NCBI GenBank assembly: GCA_017482355.1 | Contig: JAFUNJ010000012.1 | Coordinates: 228,211 to 292,210, forward strand | Direction: 5' to 3' | Source: Clostridia bacterium | GTDB taxonomy: Bacteria > Bacillota > Clostridia > Oscillospirales > CAG-272 | DNA: 64,000 bases | Part shown: one piece after another, positions 44,267 to 53,741 of the stretch | How positions within the stretch are numbered: the stretch's first letter is position 1 | How the letters are laid out: each line of letters starts with the position of its first letter | Position numbers and translations under genes: made by a program | The notes under the pieces: model-generated | What the model was told of the DNA's origin: nothing | Seen by the model: the letters and a program-made list of their open reading frames with translations, nothing else | Databases searched by the model: none

Positions 44267-44716
44267 TTAAATTAAAGATATTTCCTCGGCGGAACCGAAG
44301 ACAACAATGAGTCCCTTGCGAATGCACAAGCCGTCTTCCAAAGCTACTTTGACATACTCACTGCGGTTTTCATAGAATGCTATTGCATCAGCTTCATCAG
44401 AAAACTCGTAAATATACGCCCAAATATTGGTTTCTCTGGACGTATCATTTTGGTTGGTTACGTGTACTATTGCTTTAATTTCTCCGCTAAGCGTAATGCC
44501 CTGATTAGCAATATTATGCTTTATCGTCGAGATCATTTCTTTGTCATAGTGTTGAGCGTGGTAAACGTCGGAATCAAAAAGCTCAAGTATGCTCTCGACG
44601 GTTACAGTATTACCGCCCTTTTCAGTGTTGTCACCTTTTCCGTCGCCGGAATTGCACGCAATTAACATGAATGTCAATAAACCGATGAGAATAACTGCTA
44701 AAATGGATCTTTTCAT
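44267..44716 (-). CDS. Predicted lipoprotein, 149 aa
   Basis: The signal sequence MKRSILAVILIGLLTFMLIA ends in a lipobox LIAC (Cys21). The mature part has 129 residues with a mixed alpha/beta pattern and no known domain; EFSDEADAIAFYENRSEYVK suggests a helix-rich second half. An AGGAGG-like site sits upstream. It lies near feoB but points the other way. Function unknown; an iron-linked role is only a guess from position. Confidence 0.7.
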   Translation of the reverse strand: MKRSILAVILIGLLTFMLIACNSGDGKGDNTEKGGNTVTVESILELFDSDVYHAQHYDKEMISTIKHNIANQGITLSGEIKAIVHVTNQNDTSRETNIWAYIYEFSDEADAIAFYENRSEYVKVALEDGLCIRKGLIVVFGSAEEISLI

Positions 44717-44783
44717 TTTCGTTCCTCCTAAAATGTAACATTCTGGTATTTGATTGTGTTTGGATACGATTACTTACAGTGTA

Positions 44784-45254
44784 TTATTTCAAACCTAACT
44801 CTTCTTTTTTTATTTGCTCCTCTAATTTTCTCTTTTCTGCCTCAATCCTAATTTGAATTTGTTTTCCAATTTTAGCTTTGAAGACAATGGCGCCAATAAT
44901 ATATGCAAGAATATACGGGATAACACCAAGCAGTTTCCAATAGGTAGGCAAGAATAAAACCAGTGGCAACTCAAACGGAGCGCAAAGAAGAAAAGCGCTT
45001 TTTAAATATAAATATTGCTTTGCTTGTTCTTCTTGGGTTAATCTTACAACGCCCCCAAACGAATATGCTGTATCCCTCGCGAAATCATAGTTTTCGCCCG
45101 GCTTGAGCAACGCAATTTGAAAAAACATTAGCAACATCAATAATAACGGTAAAACAGAAAGAGCGGTTATATTCAAGATGTTCTGAAAAGCAATAACCAA
45201 AATTACGTTCAATGCAATATGAACAAGATAATAAATACTTAGTTTTTTTATTAT
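44784..45254 (-). CDS. Membrane protein with probable noncanonical start
   Basis: A family of unknown role with three hydrophobic segments. From TTG 45212 the sequence gives 142 residues, but no ribosome site is near it. Extending upstream in frame adds 14 codons, with KKLSIYYLVHIALNVILVIA making a complete first membrane helix. A strong GGAGG at 45258-45264 is placed correctly for an ATA codon at 45254 or 45251. No ATG lies there. The start may be a rare ATA codon or an assembly error. A consensus promoter lies upstream (45332-45360). Confidence 0.55.
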   Translation of the reverse strand: MIKKLSIYYLVHIALNVILVIAFQNILNITALSVLPLLLMLLMFFQIALLKPGENYDFARDTAYSFGGVVRLTQEEQAKQYLYLKSAFLLCAPFELPLVLFLPTYWKLLGVIPYILAYIIGAIVFKAKIGKQIQIRIEAEKRKLEEQIKKEELGLK

Positions 45255-45331
45255 CCTTTCCTCCCTAAATCTAAGATTTGAATCATATTCACTACTGGAA
45301 AACTTGATTTTAATAGATTAGTACTATAATG

Positions 45332-45360
45332 ATTATATCGCAAATCATATTGGATTTCAA
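45332..45360 (-). promoter_or_regulatory. Sigma-A promoter for the membrane protein gene
   Basis: TTGAAA (45355-45360, minus strand) and TATAAT (45332-45337) are 17 bases apart. Confidence 0.75.
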
Positions 45361-45395
45361 CATATTATGGTTAGAAGTTTAATAACAACTTTTCG

Positions 45396-46037
45396 TTATA
45401 TGTCGTCATCTTTGTCAACAAAACCCATATCAACTTGTTCCTTGCGCATTGCCTTCAGATACTTTATATCTGTATTCTTGTATTCCCATACTTTTTCGCG
45501 ACACACGTAATATTTATTTGGCTTATCGTCGTCAATAGCCTTTCCGTCAGCAATTCTCACACTATAACCATCAACAAGAACTCCAGGCCTTATGTGTTTT
45601 TGTAATATATGCGGAAAGTCATTTTCCGTTGAGATAAGGTGAACGCGCACTTCCCATGTGTCTTCCATTTTATAGATGCCACAGTCCTTTGCTGTTCCGT
45701 AATCTAGAATTTGTTTATCCACATCGTCAAGCGACAATCCGAAATGGTATTCATTAACAATAACTAAAGGATTGTGCTCAAGTTTTTGATGGCAATAAGA
45801 CGGAAAATCGTCAGCAGATATTGACGCTTTTTCGGGTTCCTTTGAAATTCCGTACAAGCTTTCTAACGAAACGTCCAAAGCGTTCGCTATTTTTGGAATC
45901 AACATAACATCAGGCATGGATACTTCCGATTCCCATTTTGACACTGCTTGATTTGTGACTCCGAGTTTTGCACCCAATTCCGCTTGTGTAAGTTTTTGAA
46001 GTTTCCGATATTTCGCAATGTTTTTTCCGATGCTCAT
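45396..46037 (-). CDS. XRE-family transcriptional regulator
   Basis: The 213-residue protein has an N-terminal Xre helix-turn-helix (5-60) with LTQAELGAKLGVTNQAVSKW (about 16-35) and an N-terminal SMPDVMLIPKIANALDVSLE segment. The C-terminal part (75-213) resembles no known ligand domain that I recognise. Upstream, a TTATC-N7-GATAA inverted repeat (about 46081-46097) may be its operator. AGGGA precedes the start. Target genes are unknown. Confidence 0.8.
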   Translation of the reverse strand: MSIGKNIAKYRKLQKLTQAELGAKLGVTNQAVSKWESEVSMPDVMLIPKIANALDVSLESLYGISKEPEKASISADDFPSYCHQKLEHNPLVIVNEYHFGLSLDDVDKQILDYGTAKDCGIYKMEDTWEVRVHLISTENDFPHILQKHIRPGVLVDGYSVRIADGKAIDDDKPNKYYVCREKVWEYKNTDIKYLKAMRKEQVDMGFVDKDDDI

Positions 46038-46167
46038 AAACGCTTTCCCTTTCGTTTTGTATTTATATTATAACACATTGTGATTATCAAATAAAGATAA
46101 CATTTTGCGACTTTGCAAGTTTTTAGGAGTTTATAATCGCCAAATAGTTGGATTGTAAATCGTTTGT

Positions 46168-47004
46168 TTAGTATTTTTCTTTCTTATTTTCATTCCTGTA
46201 CTTATGCGGCGTTTCGCCGTATTTTTTCTTGAAGCACTTTATAAAGTGGCTGACGCTTTCATAGCCGACCTCATAGGATATGTCAAGCACCGAACCGGAC
46301 GTTGTGAGAAGCAAATTTTTCGCGCGGTAAAGCTTGCTTTCCTTAAGATAATCGGATGGATTTTTGCCCGTTATGCGCTTGAATTCCGCAATAAAAGCAG
46401 AATGCGAAACGGGATAGCTCCTATATATTTCCGACGCGTTTTTATCCGAGAGCGAGCCGTTTTCTATCTTCTTTATTGCGTCGCGGCAATAATAAGCCGC
46501 CGCTTCTCTTGATCCCTCGTCGGGAAGCGCATTGTCCATCGCCGCAATAAATATGACCGAAATGACCGTCTCGGCTACGGTATACGAATAAGACACCGAG
46601 ATCCCGTTCTCGATCTTTTCGGTGCAGTCTTTAATATATCCGTATTCGCTTTCGTTCAGCGTCACCGTCAAAAAGCCCTTCTCATTAAGCGCGTTTTTGA
46701 CAGCAGTTTTTCCCGAAATAAGACGCTCAAAGCACTCGCTTCGAACGGCGATATTATAGTGCTCACCAATGTCCTCGCAACAGATCTTATGAGAAGAACC
46801 GGGGCGGATGATGAGAACGTCGCCCATCCTTAAAGTAAAGGTTTCACCCTCGACGGTGTTTTCGAGATCTCCGCCCGTCACGATTATTATCTCGTAATAA
46901 TCGCGGTGCGCGTGCTCATTTACCACGCTTCCCTTCCAGGCATGGCAGTTTATGTCGGAGTAATCGGCTCTTTCATTTGTTTTATAGATATATTCATTCT
47001 TCAT
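46168..47004 (-). CDS. AraC-family transcriptional regulator
   Basis: The 278-residue protein has an N-terminal cupin sensing domain (about 15-100, with HAHRDYYEIIIVTGGD) and a C-terminal AraC double helix-turn-helix (about 175-270) ending in SVSHFIKCFKKKYGETPHKY. The cupin suggests a sugar or small-molecule effector. It is transcribed away from the alpha-mannosidase across a 135-base gap that holds a perfect 12-bp inverted repeat. The regulator and the enzyme probably form one local unit. Whether it activates or represses is unknown. Confidence 0.88.
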   Translation of the reverse strand: MKNEYIYKTNERADYSDINCHAWKGSVVNEHAHRDYYEIIIVTGGDLENTVEGETFTLRMGDVLIIRPGSSHKICCEDIGEHYNIAVRSECFERLISGKTAVKNALNEKGFLTVTLNESEYGYIKDCTEKIENGISVSYSYTVAETVISVIFIAAMDNALPDEGSREAAAYYCRDAIKKIENGSLSDKNASEIYRSYPVSHSAFIAEFKRITGKNPSDYLKESKLYRAKNLLLTTSGSVLDISYEVGYESVSHFIKCFKKKYGETPHKYRNENKKEKY

Positions 47005-47053
47005 AAGAAAATGATAACCCGTTTTTTCCGTAATGTCAAGAATATTTTTATAA

Positions 47054-47108
47054 AAACGCTATTTTCGTGTTATAAACGATATAAAAATAGCGTTTATGTC
47101 GTTATAAT
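47054..47108 (+). promoter_or_regulatory. Inverted-repeat operator and -10 box for the alpha-mannosidase gene
   Basis: AAACGCTATTTT (47054-47065) and AAAATAGCGTTT (47084-47095) are perfect inverted arms, 18 bases apart. A TATAAT box lies at 47103-47108, but the -35 region at 47080-47085 is poor (TATAAA). This pattern suits an activator such as AraC, encoded next to it. Confidence 0.65.
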
Positions 47109-47139
47109 GGAGATACAAATATCGTTTTGGAGGTTAAAT

Positions 47140-50100
47140 ATGCACGACAGAAGCTGTATGGGTGAGGATCTTAATCAGCTCACATACCGTCTTAATAAAA
47201 TTCTTCAGGTGATCGGAGGATATACCGTAGTCTCATCGACGCCAATTACCGAGATGCTTTACAAGGAAGCACCATACAAGTCGGGAAATGAAATGCCCGA
47301 CGTTTCGGATTTCGTTCCCTTTTCTCTTACTGACACTTGGGGCGGAAAAAGAGACAGCCACGCTTGGTTCTATAAAAAGCTCTTCTTTAAGGAATCTCCG
47401 TACAGAGTAGAGCTTAAGATAGACACACAGCTCGACGGAGAGGACAAGGTCAATCCGCAGTTTATGCTTTACGTAAACGGAAAGATCAGACAGGGGCTTG
47501 ACACAAATCACCATTCTGCGCTTATAACCGAAATAGGCGAGACTGATATTCACATCTACGCTTACACAGGCTACCCGGTCGACGATAATCTGCATCTTCG
47601 CATGTTTGTTCAGGAGATCGACACTGATGTCGAAGGGCTTTATTACGACTTGCTCATTCCGCATCAGATCCTAAATTACCTGCCGCAGGGAAGCTCCGAT
47701 TATTATGAGATCCTGACGCCTGTAAACGAAGCGATAAATCTCCTTGACCTGCGCGACCTCGGCTCCGAGAGTTTCAAAAAGAGTGTAACGGAAGCAAGAA
47801 AGTATTTGAACGAAAATCTATACTCAAAGACCTCGCAAACGTCTATCGGTAACGTATCCTGCTTCGGTCACACGCATATCGACCTCGGCTGGCTCTGGCC
47901 GGTCAGACAAACCGTAGAGAAGGCGCAAAGATCGTTTGCAACGGTCATGTCCCTTATGGAAAGATACCCTGAGTACACCTTTATGTCCTCGCAGATACCG
48001 CTTTACAAGTGGGTAAAAAAGGAGGATCCCGAGCTTTATAGCAGGATCAAGGAAAAGGTCGCCGAGGGACGCTGGGAGCCGGAGGGTGGAATGTACTGCG
48101 AGGCAGACTGCAATCTCGCGGGCGGCGAGGGGCTTGTCCGTCAGTTCCTTTACGGAAAACGCTTCTTCAAGGATGAATTCGGCGTCGACAGCAAGGTGCT
48201 TTGGCTTCCCGACGTTTTCGGGTATTCAGCCGCGCTTCCGCAGATACTCCTAAAATGCGGCATCCAAGACTTCGTCACCTCGAAGATCAGCTGGAACGAG
48301 AGCAACACTATTCCGTACGATCTTTTCAAATGGAAAGGAATCGACGGAAGCGAGGTAATGACGCACTTCATGACGATGCAAAACGCTTATAACGGCGGTG
48401 CTTCCCTCCCGCGATACACCACTTACGGCGGCGTTGCAGGTTCTGTAACTATGTTCAAGTCGGCATACGAGCGCTTTACCGAGAAAAACATTACCGATAA
48501 GGTAATGGCAACTATCGGCTGGGGCGACGGCGGCGGCGGAACGACCGTACTTGACTGTGAGCTTATGAGAAGAGTGAACAACGGGCTTCCGAGCTTGCCG
48601 AAGGCAAAATGGCACTCGGTCGACAGCTTCATTACCGAAACCCGAATCGCGGCGGAGGAAAACAAATACACACCCACCTGGTCGGGCGAGCTTTATCTCG
48701 AATTTCACCGCAAGACATACACCTCGCAGGCGGCAAACAAAAAGAGCAACCGTCAAAGTGAATTTCTGCTTCAGAACGTCGAGACCTCTGCCGTTATTGC
48801 AGGCGAAATCGGCAAGTCAAGCTTTGACAAGCCCGAGCACGACAAGAATTGGGAAACCGTACTTCTTGATCAGTTCCACGATATTCTCCCCGGCTCGTCG
48901 ATAAACGAGGTCTACAAGCAAACGGCAAAGGATTACGCCGCAATTTCGGAATACGGCAATAGTGCGATAATGGCAGACCTTAACGCTATATCGAATAAGG
49001 TAGCGAACAGCGGCGTTCTCGTGTTCAATCCAAACGGATTCACCTACAGTGGCGCAGTTGAAGTAGACGGCAAGCGCGTAAAGGTAACGAATATTCCCCC
49101 GAAGGGATATTCTGTAGTTACTCCCGGCTCCTTCACGGGCGAGGTCACTTTTGACGGCAAAACACTCGAAAACAGCTATTATTCGGTAACGTTTGATAGC
49201 GATATGAACGTTTCTTCGATCTATGACAAGTCGGAAAACAGAGAGCTTCTCAAGGACGGAAAGACAGTTCGTTTCGTCGCGTACGAGGACTTCCCGAGAG
49301 AATACGACGCATGGGAGCTTTCTTCCTATTACGTAGAAAAGACGTATGACTTAAACGACGTGACAGGGACCACCATCGTGAATGAAGCTGACAGAACGGG
49401 CATCAAAATCGTAAGAAGCTTCGGCAAATCAACGATAACAGACACCGTATGGCTCTACAAGGAAAGCAAGCTCATCGAGTTTGATGATTCTGCCGATTGG
49501 CACGAAAAGCATATTCTGCTCAAGCGCGAGTTTCCGCTTGACATCGTCTCCGACAAGGCGGCGTGCGAGATTCAGTTCGGTTACGCCGAGCGTCCGACTC
49601 ATCAGAACACAAGCTGGGACTGGGCAAAATTCGAGGTCTGCGCTCACAAGTACGTTGACCTCTCCGACGGCGGTTACGGCGTCGCACTCATTAACGACTG
49701 TAAGTTCGGCCACGGTCTACACGACGGCAATATTTCCCTTTCGCTCCTCTGCGGCCCGACTTATCCCGATCCCGAGTGCGATATGGGCAAGCACGAATTT
49801 AAGTACGCCCTGCTTCCCCACGCCTCTTCCCTTTCGCAGTCCGACGTACTCAAAGAAGCGTTCTTCTTCAATAATCCTTGTATCGCCATCGAAGCAAACG
49901 GCGGCGACGGCACTGCGCCTGCCTCCTTCAGCACGGTCTCAACCGAAAACGAGTACCTCGTTATCGACACCGTCAAGCCCGCAGAGGACGGAAACGGCAC
50001 AGTCGTTCGCCTCTACGAGGGCAAGCGATGCCAAGGTTATGAAACCCTTAATTTCGGCATAAAGGCAAGCAAGGTCTACCTCTGCGACCTGCTCGAAAAC

Positions 50101-50184
50101 GAGTTTGAAGAGCTTGATGTAATTGACAACTCGGTCACTATTCCCTTCAAGCCGTTTGAGATAATAACACTAAAAGTAAAATAA
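47140..50184 (+). CDS. Alpha-mannosidase (GH38)
   Basis: This 1014-residue enzyme trims alpha-linked mannose from glycans. The start at ATG 47140 follows GGAGG by six bases. The catalytic domain (about 240-560) shows GHTHIDLGWLW (zinc ligands His244, His246 and Asp248), and the nucleophile Asp358 in WLPDVFGYSAALPQ. The C-terminal beta domains (about 640-1014) match the GH38 fold. No signal peptide is present, so it acts in the cytosol on imported oligosaccharides. It lies next to a divergent AraC regulator. Confidence 0.93.
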   Translation: MHDRSCMGEDLNQLTYRLNKILQVIGGYTVVSSTPITEMLYKEAPYKSGNEMPDVSDFVPFSLTDTWGGKRDSHAWFYKKLFFKESPYRVELKIDTQLDGEDKVNPQFMLYVNGKIRQGLDTNHHSALITEIGETDIHIYAYTGYPVDDNLHLRMFVQEIDTDVEGLYYDLLIPHQILNYLPQGSSDYYEILTPVNEAINLLDLRDLGSESFKKSVTEARKYLNENLYSKTSQTSIGNVSCFGHTHIDLGWLWPVRQTVEKAQRSFATVMSLMERYPEYTFMSSQIPLYKWVKKEDPELYSRIKEKVAEGRWEPEGGMYCEADCNLAGGEGLVRQFLYGKRFFKDEFGVDSKVLWLPDVFGYSAALPQILLKCGIQDFVTSKISWNESNTIPYDLFKWKGIDGSEVMTHFMTMQNAYNGGASLPRYTTYGGVAGSVTMFKSAYERFTEKNITDKVMATIGWGDGGGGTTVLDCELMRRVNNGLPSLPKAKWHSVDSFITETRIAAEENKYTPTWSGELYLEFHRKTYTSQAANKKSNRQSEFLLQNVETSAVIAGEIGKSSFDKPEHDKNWETVLLDQFHDILPGSSINEVYKQTAKDYAAISEYGNSAIMADLNAISNKVANSGVLVFNPNGFTYSGAVEVDGKRVKVTNIPPKGYSVVTPGSFTGEVTFDGKTLENSYYSVTFDSDMNVSSIYDKSENRELLKDGKTVRFVAYEDFPREYDAWELSSYYVEKTYDLNDVTGTTIVNEADRTGIKIVRSFGKSTITDTVWLYKESKLIEFDDSADWHEKHILLKREFPLDIVSDKAACEIQFGYAERPTHQNTSWDWAKFEVCAHKYVDLSDGGYGVALINDCKFGHGLHDGNISLSLLCGPTYPDPECDMGKHEFKYALLPHASSLSQSDVLKEAFFFNNPCIAIEANGGDGTAPASFSTVSTENEYLVIDTVKPAEDGNGTVVRLYEGKRCQGYETLNFGIKASKVYLCDLLENEFEELDVIDNSVTIPFKPFEIITLKVK

Positions 50185-50190
50185 ACCGAA

Positions 50191-50224
50191 ACGCCGAGAG
50201 CCAATAAAGCTCTCGGCGTGTTTT
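50191..50224 (+). terminator. Intrinsic terminator after the alpha-mannosidase gene
   Basis: ACGCCGAGAGC (50191-50201) pairs with GCTCTCGGCGT (50209-50219). GTTTTC follows. Confidence 0.82.
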
Positions 50225-50249
50225 CGTTATGTAATTAATCCAGTGGGTA

Positions 50250-51875
50250 TTACTCAAAAACCAATACTACAGGCGGACAACAATAATCAACGCCTTTCAA
50301 ATGCAGCCCTTTCCCATAAGCTTCACGAACTATAGACATAACAAAATAAGCAGTTGCTTCCATGTATCTATAAAGCTCTGGAACAGTTGTGAGGTGCTTG
50401 GGAATAGGTGTTTTCATAGAATCAATAAATGCAGTAAATTCTTCTCCTATTGCCGCTTTAATTTCTTCGGTTGCGTTTTTAATTACCGCACATATTTCGT
50501 CGTATTCCACTTTCTTTAACACGGGAATTTCAACGCACAATTTATCCTCTGTGTGTCCTATCATACCTAACCGTTCAAGTGTGGGAATATAAGAAATAAA
50601 CTCGTTCGGGATATCCAACGTCTCAAGTGAAACACCGTCGTAGATACTCCACAGCAGTGGAATGATATGCTTAAAATACAGTTCGTATGCGCCTCCGAAA
50701 CGATGAGGGCTATCCCATAGCGTGGTGTCAAATTCATAAAGGCGGATACGCTTTGTTCGTCCGAGGGATACTGCTTCCGATGTGCGATGACCTCCATGTA
50801 TGCAGTACTCGGATGCCTCCATATACTCCTTTGTATTATATCCCGCCTCAAATGCTATTGCTTGAGCAAGCCACCAACCGCCGTCTTTCCGCTTCGGAAA
50901 CTTCGGAGATTCAATCTTGCCTGTTCCAAAATGCTGGAAATCTTGCAACGCTTTCAAAACGGCATATCTGTCAAGTTTTGTCCTTTCCTCGTCATCCATA
51001 CTTTTTACGAAATCCATTTTGGAAATCTTATCGGACATTTTTTCGACAATGCTCCATACAGTATCAAACTGCTTGTGTGCAAAATTCTTCTGTGATTCGA
51101 AATTCTTTAGAATATCCTGCGCCTTACTGATAATGAAATCGGAATATACCTTGCCGCTATCCATCTGTACCATCAGCTCGCCGTCTATGAGCTTTTTGAC
51201 GATCGGTTCAATGTAAGCAGCAGGGATACCGATTGCTTTGGAAAGGTCACTGATTGTTATGGGCTTATCATATGCAAGAATCAAAAGATTCTGTGCAATC
51301 AAATCCTCTTCTACAAGTGATATAGGTTCTCCCTTGAGTCCATCCGAGCCACCAAAAGAAAGATTTAATCTTCCGGGCAAATAGTTTTCTCTTGTTTCCA
51401 TAGTTTCAAGTCCTTTCTTCATCTGACTGCGACCTGCGGACAAGCGGCTTTTTACGGTACCCTCGGGTATCTTCAGCCCTTCGGCGATGTCCGCAACACT
51501 TTGACTTCCATAATAAAAGCGGATCATAACTTCACGCGTAATATACGCAAGGTGATTTAGCTCCTTTCGGATTTTTGCCGCTTCTTCTGAAGAAAGGTAT
51601 TCCTCGGTTTCTTCTTCCGAAATACCGAATCCTTCATCTAAACACACTGTGATAGGAGAACGATATTTTCTACGGAGATTATCATTATGCTTATGGTAAA
51701 GTGTGTTAACAAGCCAGGTTTTGGGATGCTCTATTCTTCCGCCTCTGTGCATATAGGCAAAAGCTGCAAGCATAGTATCACCCACAAGGTCTTCGGCATC
51801 AAGTTGCGAATTGCATTTTGATGACGCGAGTCGCATCAGATAATCATAATATTGAATGATTTCATCGTTTGTCAT
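50250..51875 (-). CDS. ECF-type sigma factor with long C-terminal extension (copy A)
   Basis: The 541-residue protein joins sigma-70 region 2 (SQLDAEDLVGDTMLAAF, about 23-39) and region 4 helix-turn-helix (SVADIAEGLKIPEGTVKSRL) to a large unknown part (about 180-541). That extension opens with a second helix-turn-helix (TISDLSKAIGIPAAYIEPIV). The paralog at 52045 has the same layout. ATG 51875 is chosen because it matches the paralog's length; an in-frame ATG at 51917 lacks a ribosome site. No anti-sigma gene is adjacent, so control may lie in the extension. Confidence 0.82.
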   Translation of the reverse strand: MTNDEIIQYYDYLMRLASSKCNSQLDAEDLVGDTMLAAFAYMHRGGRIEHPKTWLVNTLYHKHNDNLRRKYRSPITVCLDEGFGISEEETEEYLSSEEAAKIRKELNHLAYITREVMIRFYYGSQSVADIAEGLKIPEGTVKSRLSAGRSQMKKGLETMETRENYLPGRLNLSFGGSDGLKGEPISLVEEDLIAQNLLILAYDKPITISDLSKAIGIPAAYIEPIVKKLIDGELMVQMDSGKVYSDFIISKAQDILKNFESQKNFAHKQFDTVWSIVEKMSDKISKMDFVKSMDDEERTKLDRYAVLKALQDFQHFGTGKIESPKFPKRKDGGWWLAQAIAFEAGYNTKEYMEASEYCIHGGHRTSEAVSLGRTKRIRLYEFDTTLWDSPHRFGGAYELYFKHIIPLLWSIYDGVSLETLDIPNEFISYIPTLERLGMIGHTEDKLCVEIPVLKKVEYDEICAVIKNATEEIKAAIGEEFTAFIDSMKTPIPKHLTTVPELYRYMEATAYFVMSIVREAYGKGLHLKGVDYCCPPVVLVFE

Positions 51876-52005
51876 ATTTCGCCCTGCTTTCCGGAATGCT
51901 TTTGAACGTTCACCCATATAGTCGTAATAATTCGTTTCTGGTTCGGACTTGAAATAGGATTTTTATTATTATATCATAAATTTGTGAATAGGTCTATAAA
52001 GACAT

Positions 52006-52040
52006 CGCCGAGAGCAACGAAACGGTTGCTCCCGGCGTAT
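52006..52040 (-). terminator. Intrinsic terminator after sigma copy B
   Basis: CGCCG and AGCAAC (52006-52018) pair with GTTGCT and CGGCG (52025-52037). The hairpin separates the two sigma genes. Confidence 0.72.
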
Positions 52041-52044
52041 TTTA

Positions 52045-53709
52045 TTAATTGGGGACAATGAGCGTCATAAGCGCCTTTCTCTGCCCTTCGGTCGGCTCCT
52101 TCAATTTGCCGTTATTCAACAGCGCCTTAATGCAGTGCAAAAGAAACCAACCGTCAGTGCGGAATACAAACTGCAATTCATACGCTTTAATCTTTCTAAG
52201 ATGCGCAGGAACCGACTCCAGTACAGCCTCAGCATAAGGGGCCTTCAGCGCCTCAAACTCAACCTGATACTTTGCCTTGATTCGCTCGCCAATGGCAATA
52301 AGTTTGTCTTGAATTTCCTTGCTTGCGAGAACAACAATCTGCCACGCAGACTTAAAGTGTCCGTCATAATCTCCATTAGTTTTTACGTAACCGCGCTCTG
52401 CAAGCCATGCATACTCATCCTTTGAAAGTCGGTCCTCAAACTCTCTTTCATAGAGACTGAGAATGCGTTTAGCATCTTCAGAATACTGGAAGCCATGATA
52501 CTCGCCACGATCAGACCACTCGCTGTCGATCTGCCAAAGGATGCGCTCACCATTACCATTCCACATGGGACCGCACCAGTTCTTCATATACACATAGTCT
52601 TCAGGTAGAATCATTTCATCCGAGATCACAGATGCGTGTACGATATTATGAGCTCCGTCCGGACGAAGCGTCGCAACGTCTTCAAATGAAATGCCATCGT
52701 TAAACAGCTTCTCGCCCGAGGAAGCGGCAATATAGGGAATCAGCGACCACAGAATAAAGTTCCGATCCGCTTTAGGAGATTCGGTTAAGGAGATAGGAGC
52801 GTCTGTCTGACCGCACCAAATGTCCGGATCATCAAGAATACCGGAAGAGGTCAGTTCATCATACAGATCGTTTGCAAACAGCTCTGCAGCACGCTTGTAC
52901 ATTTCATTCTGAATGGTAAGCAGTTCAGCCGTCGGCTCGTTGATAATAAAGCCCGCTACGTATTTATCCTTCTTCGCCTGCAGGAAGCCGTATTCTTCAA
53001 GATATTCCACCTCGGTTTCAACATACACCGGGGAAACACCAAGATCATCAGCAATTTCGTTGATGCTCTTTGCCGTATTACGTACACAGTAGCAAATGTT
53101 TTGAGCAAGTGTGGAACGGAAGAACTCGCTTAAAGACATTTTGCCGGCGGAACCGTTGATGCCATAGGAGTGGAATTTTATAGGGTTAAACTTAAGTTCG
53201 CTTGTCTTTCTCATCTTATCCATACCTCGTTTCAATTCTTTTTTCGCTTCAAACAAGTGCCACTTGACAGTACCGATCGGAATACCAAGTTCTGACGCAA
53301 TATCTGCCTGCTTGCGGTTCTCGAAATAATACGCAATCACTATTCTTCTTTGCAGCTTAGAAAGGTAAGCAATCTCATTCTGGAGACGATAGATAGCGTC
53401 ACGATTGTCGTCGGCATTTAGCTCAGAGCACGGATCTGCGATCAGCTCCGCAACCTCATCAATAGAAACACCGATCATACTTTTTGCAGCATCACGATAA
53501 TAATTATTCAGCGCGTTATGCGCGACGGTCCAGATGAACTTTCCCATGTCCGCAACATCGTCCTTTTTAAGAAGCGCACGGAACGCTCTAATCGCAATCT
53601 CCTGCGACAGATCCTCTGCATCATGGATATTTTTACACCTCTTCATAGCAAATCCGAATATGGGCTTCAGGTATTCAGTTATGGTTTTCTCTACGTCTAT
53701 TCTGTCCAC
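52045..53709 (-). CDS. ECF-type sigma factor with long C-terminal extension (copy B)
   Basis: The 554-residue protein shows sigma region 2 (NIHDAEDLSQEIAIRAF, about 26-42), region 4 (RKQADIASELGIPIGTVKWH, about 131-150) and a long extension (about 175-554). A second helix-turn-helix, SINEIADDLGVSPVYVETEV, opens the extension. GTG 53709 follows GAGG by nine bases. A 14-residue upstream ORF overlaps its start. It shares organisation and probably ancestry with copy A. Target promoters are unknown. Confidence 0.85.
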   Translation of the reverse strand: MDRIDVEKTITEYLKPIFGFAMKRCKNIHDAEDLSQEIAIRAFRALLKKDDVADMGKFIWTVAHNALNNYYRDAAKSMIGVSIDEVAELIADPCSELNADDNRDAIYRLQNEIAYLSKLQRRIVIAYYFENRKQADIASELGIPIGTVKWHLFEAKKELKRGMDKMRKTSELKFNPIKFHSYGINGSAGKMSLSEFFRSTLAQNICYCVRNTAKSINEIADDLGVSPVYVETEVEYLEEYGFLQAKKDKYVAGFIINEPTAELLTIQNEMYKRAAELFANDLYDELTSSGILDDPDIWCGQTDAPISLTESPKADRNFILWSLIPYIAASSGEKLFNDGISFEDVATLRPDGAHNIVHASVISDEMILPEDYVYMKNWCGPMWNGNGERILWQIDSEWSDRGEYHGFQYSEDAKRILSLYEREFEDRLSKDEYAWLAERGYVKTNGDYDGHFKSAWQIVVLASKEIQDKLIAIGERIKAKYQVEFEALKAPYAEAVLESVPAHLRKIKAYELQFVFRTDGWFLLHCIKALLNNGKLKEPTEGQRKALMTLIVPN

Positions 53710-53741
53710 TTGTTTGTACCTCGTTGAAAGCTTTCACCCAT
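53697..53741 (-). CDS. Short upstream ORF overlapping sigma copy B
   Basis: ATG 53741 to TAG 53697 encodes 14 residues, MGESFQRGTNKWTE. It overlaps the sigma start by 13 bases in another frame. The same bases, TATATGGGTGAA, precede copy A, where the ATG runs in frame into the gene. It may be a leader peptide that couples translation, or the sequence may be a conserved regulatory element. Confidence 0.45.
   Translation of the reverse strand: MGESFQRGTNKWTE

Noticed and set aside
47004-47139. Alpha-mannosidase starting at 46906
   Set aside because: The upstream part overlaps the AraC gene and promoter; ATG 47140 has a GGAGG site and matches the family start.
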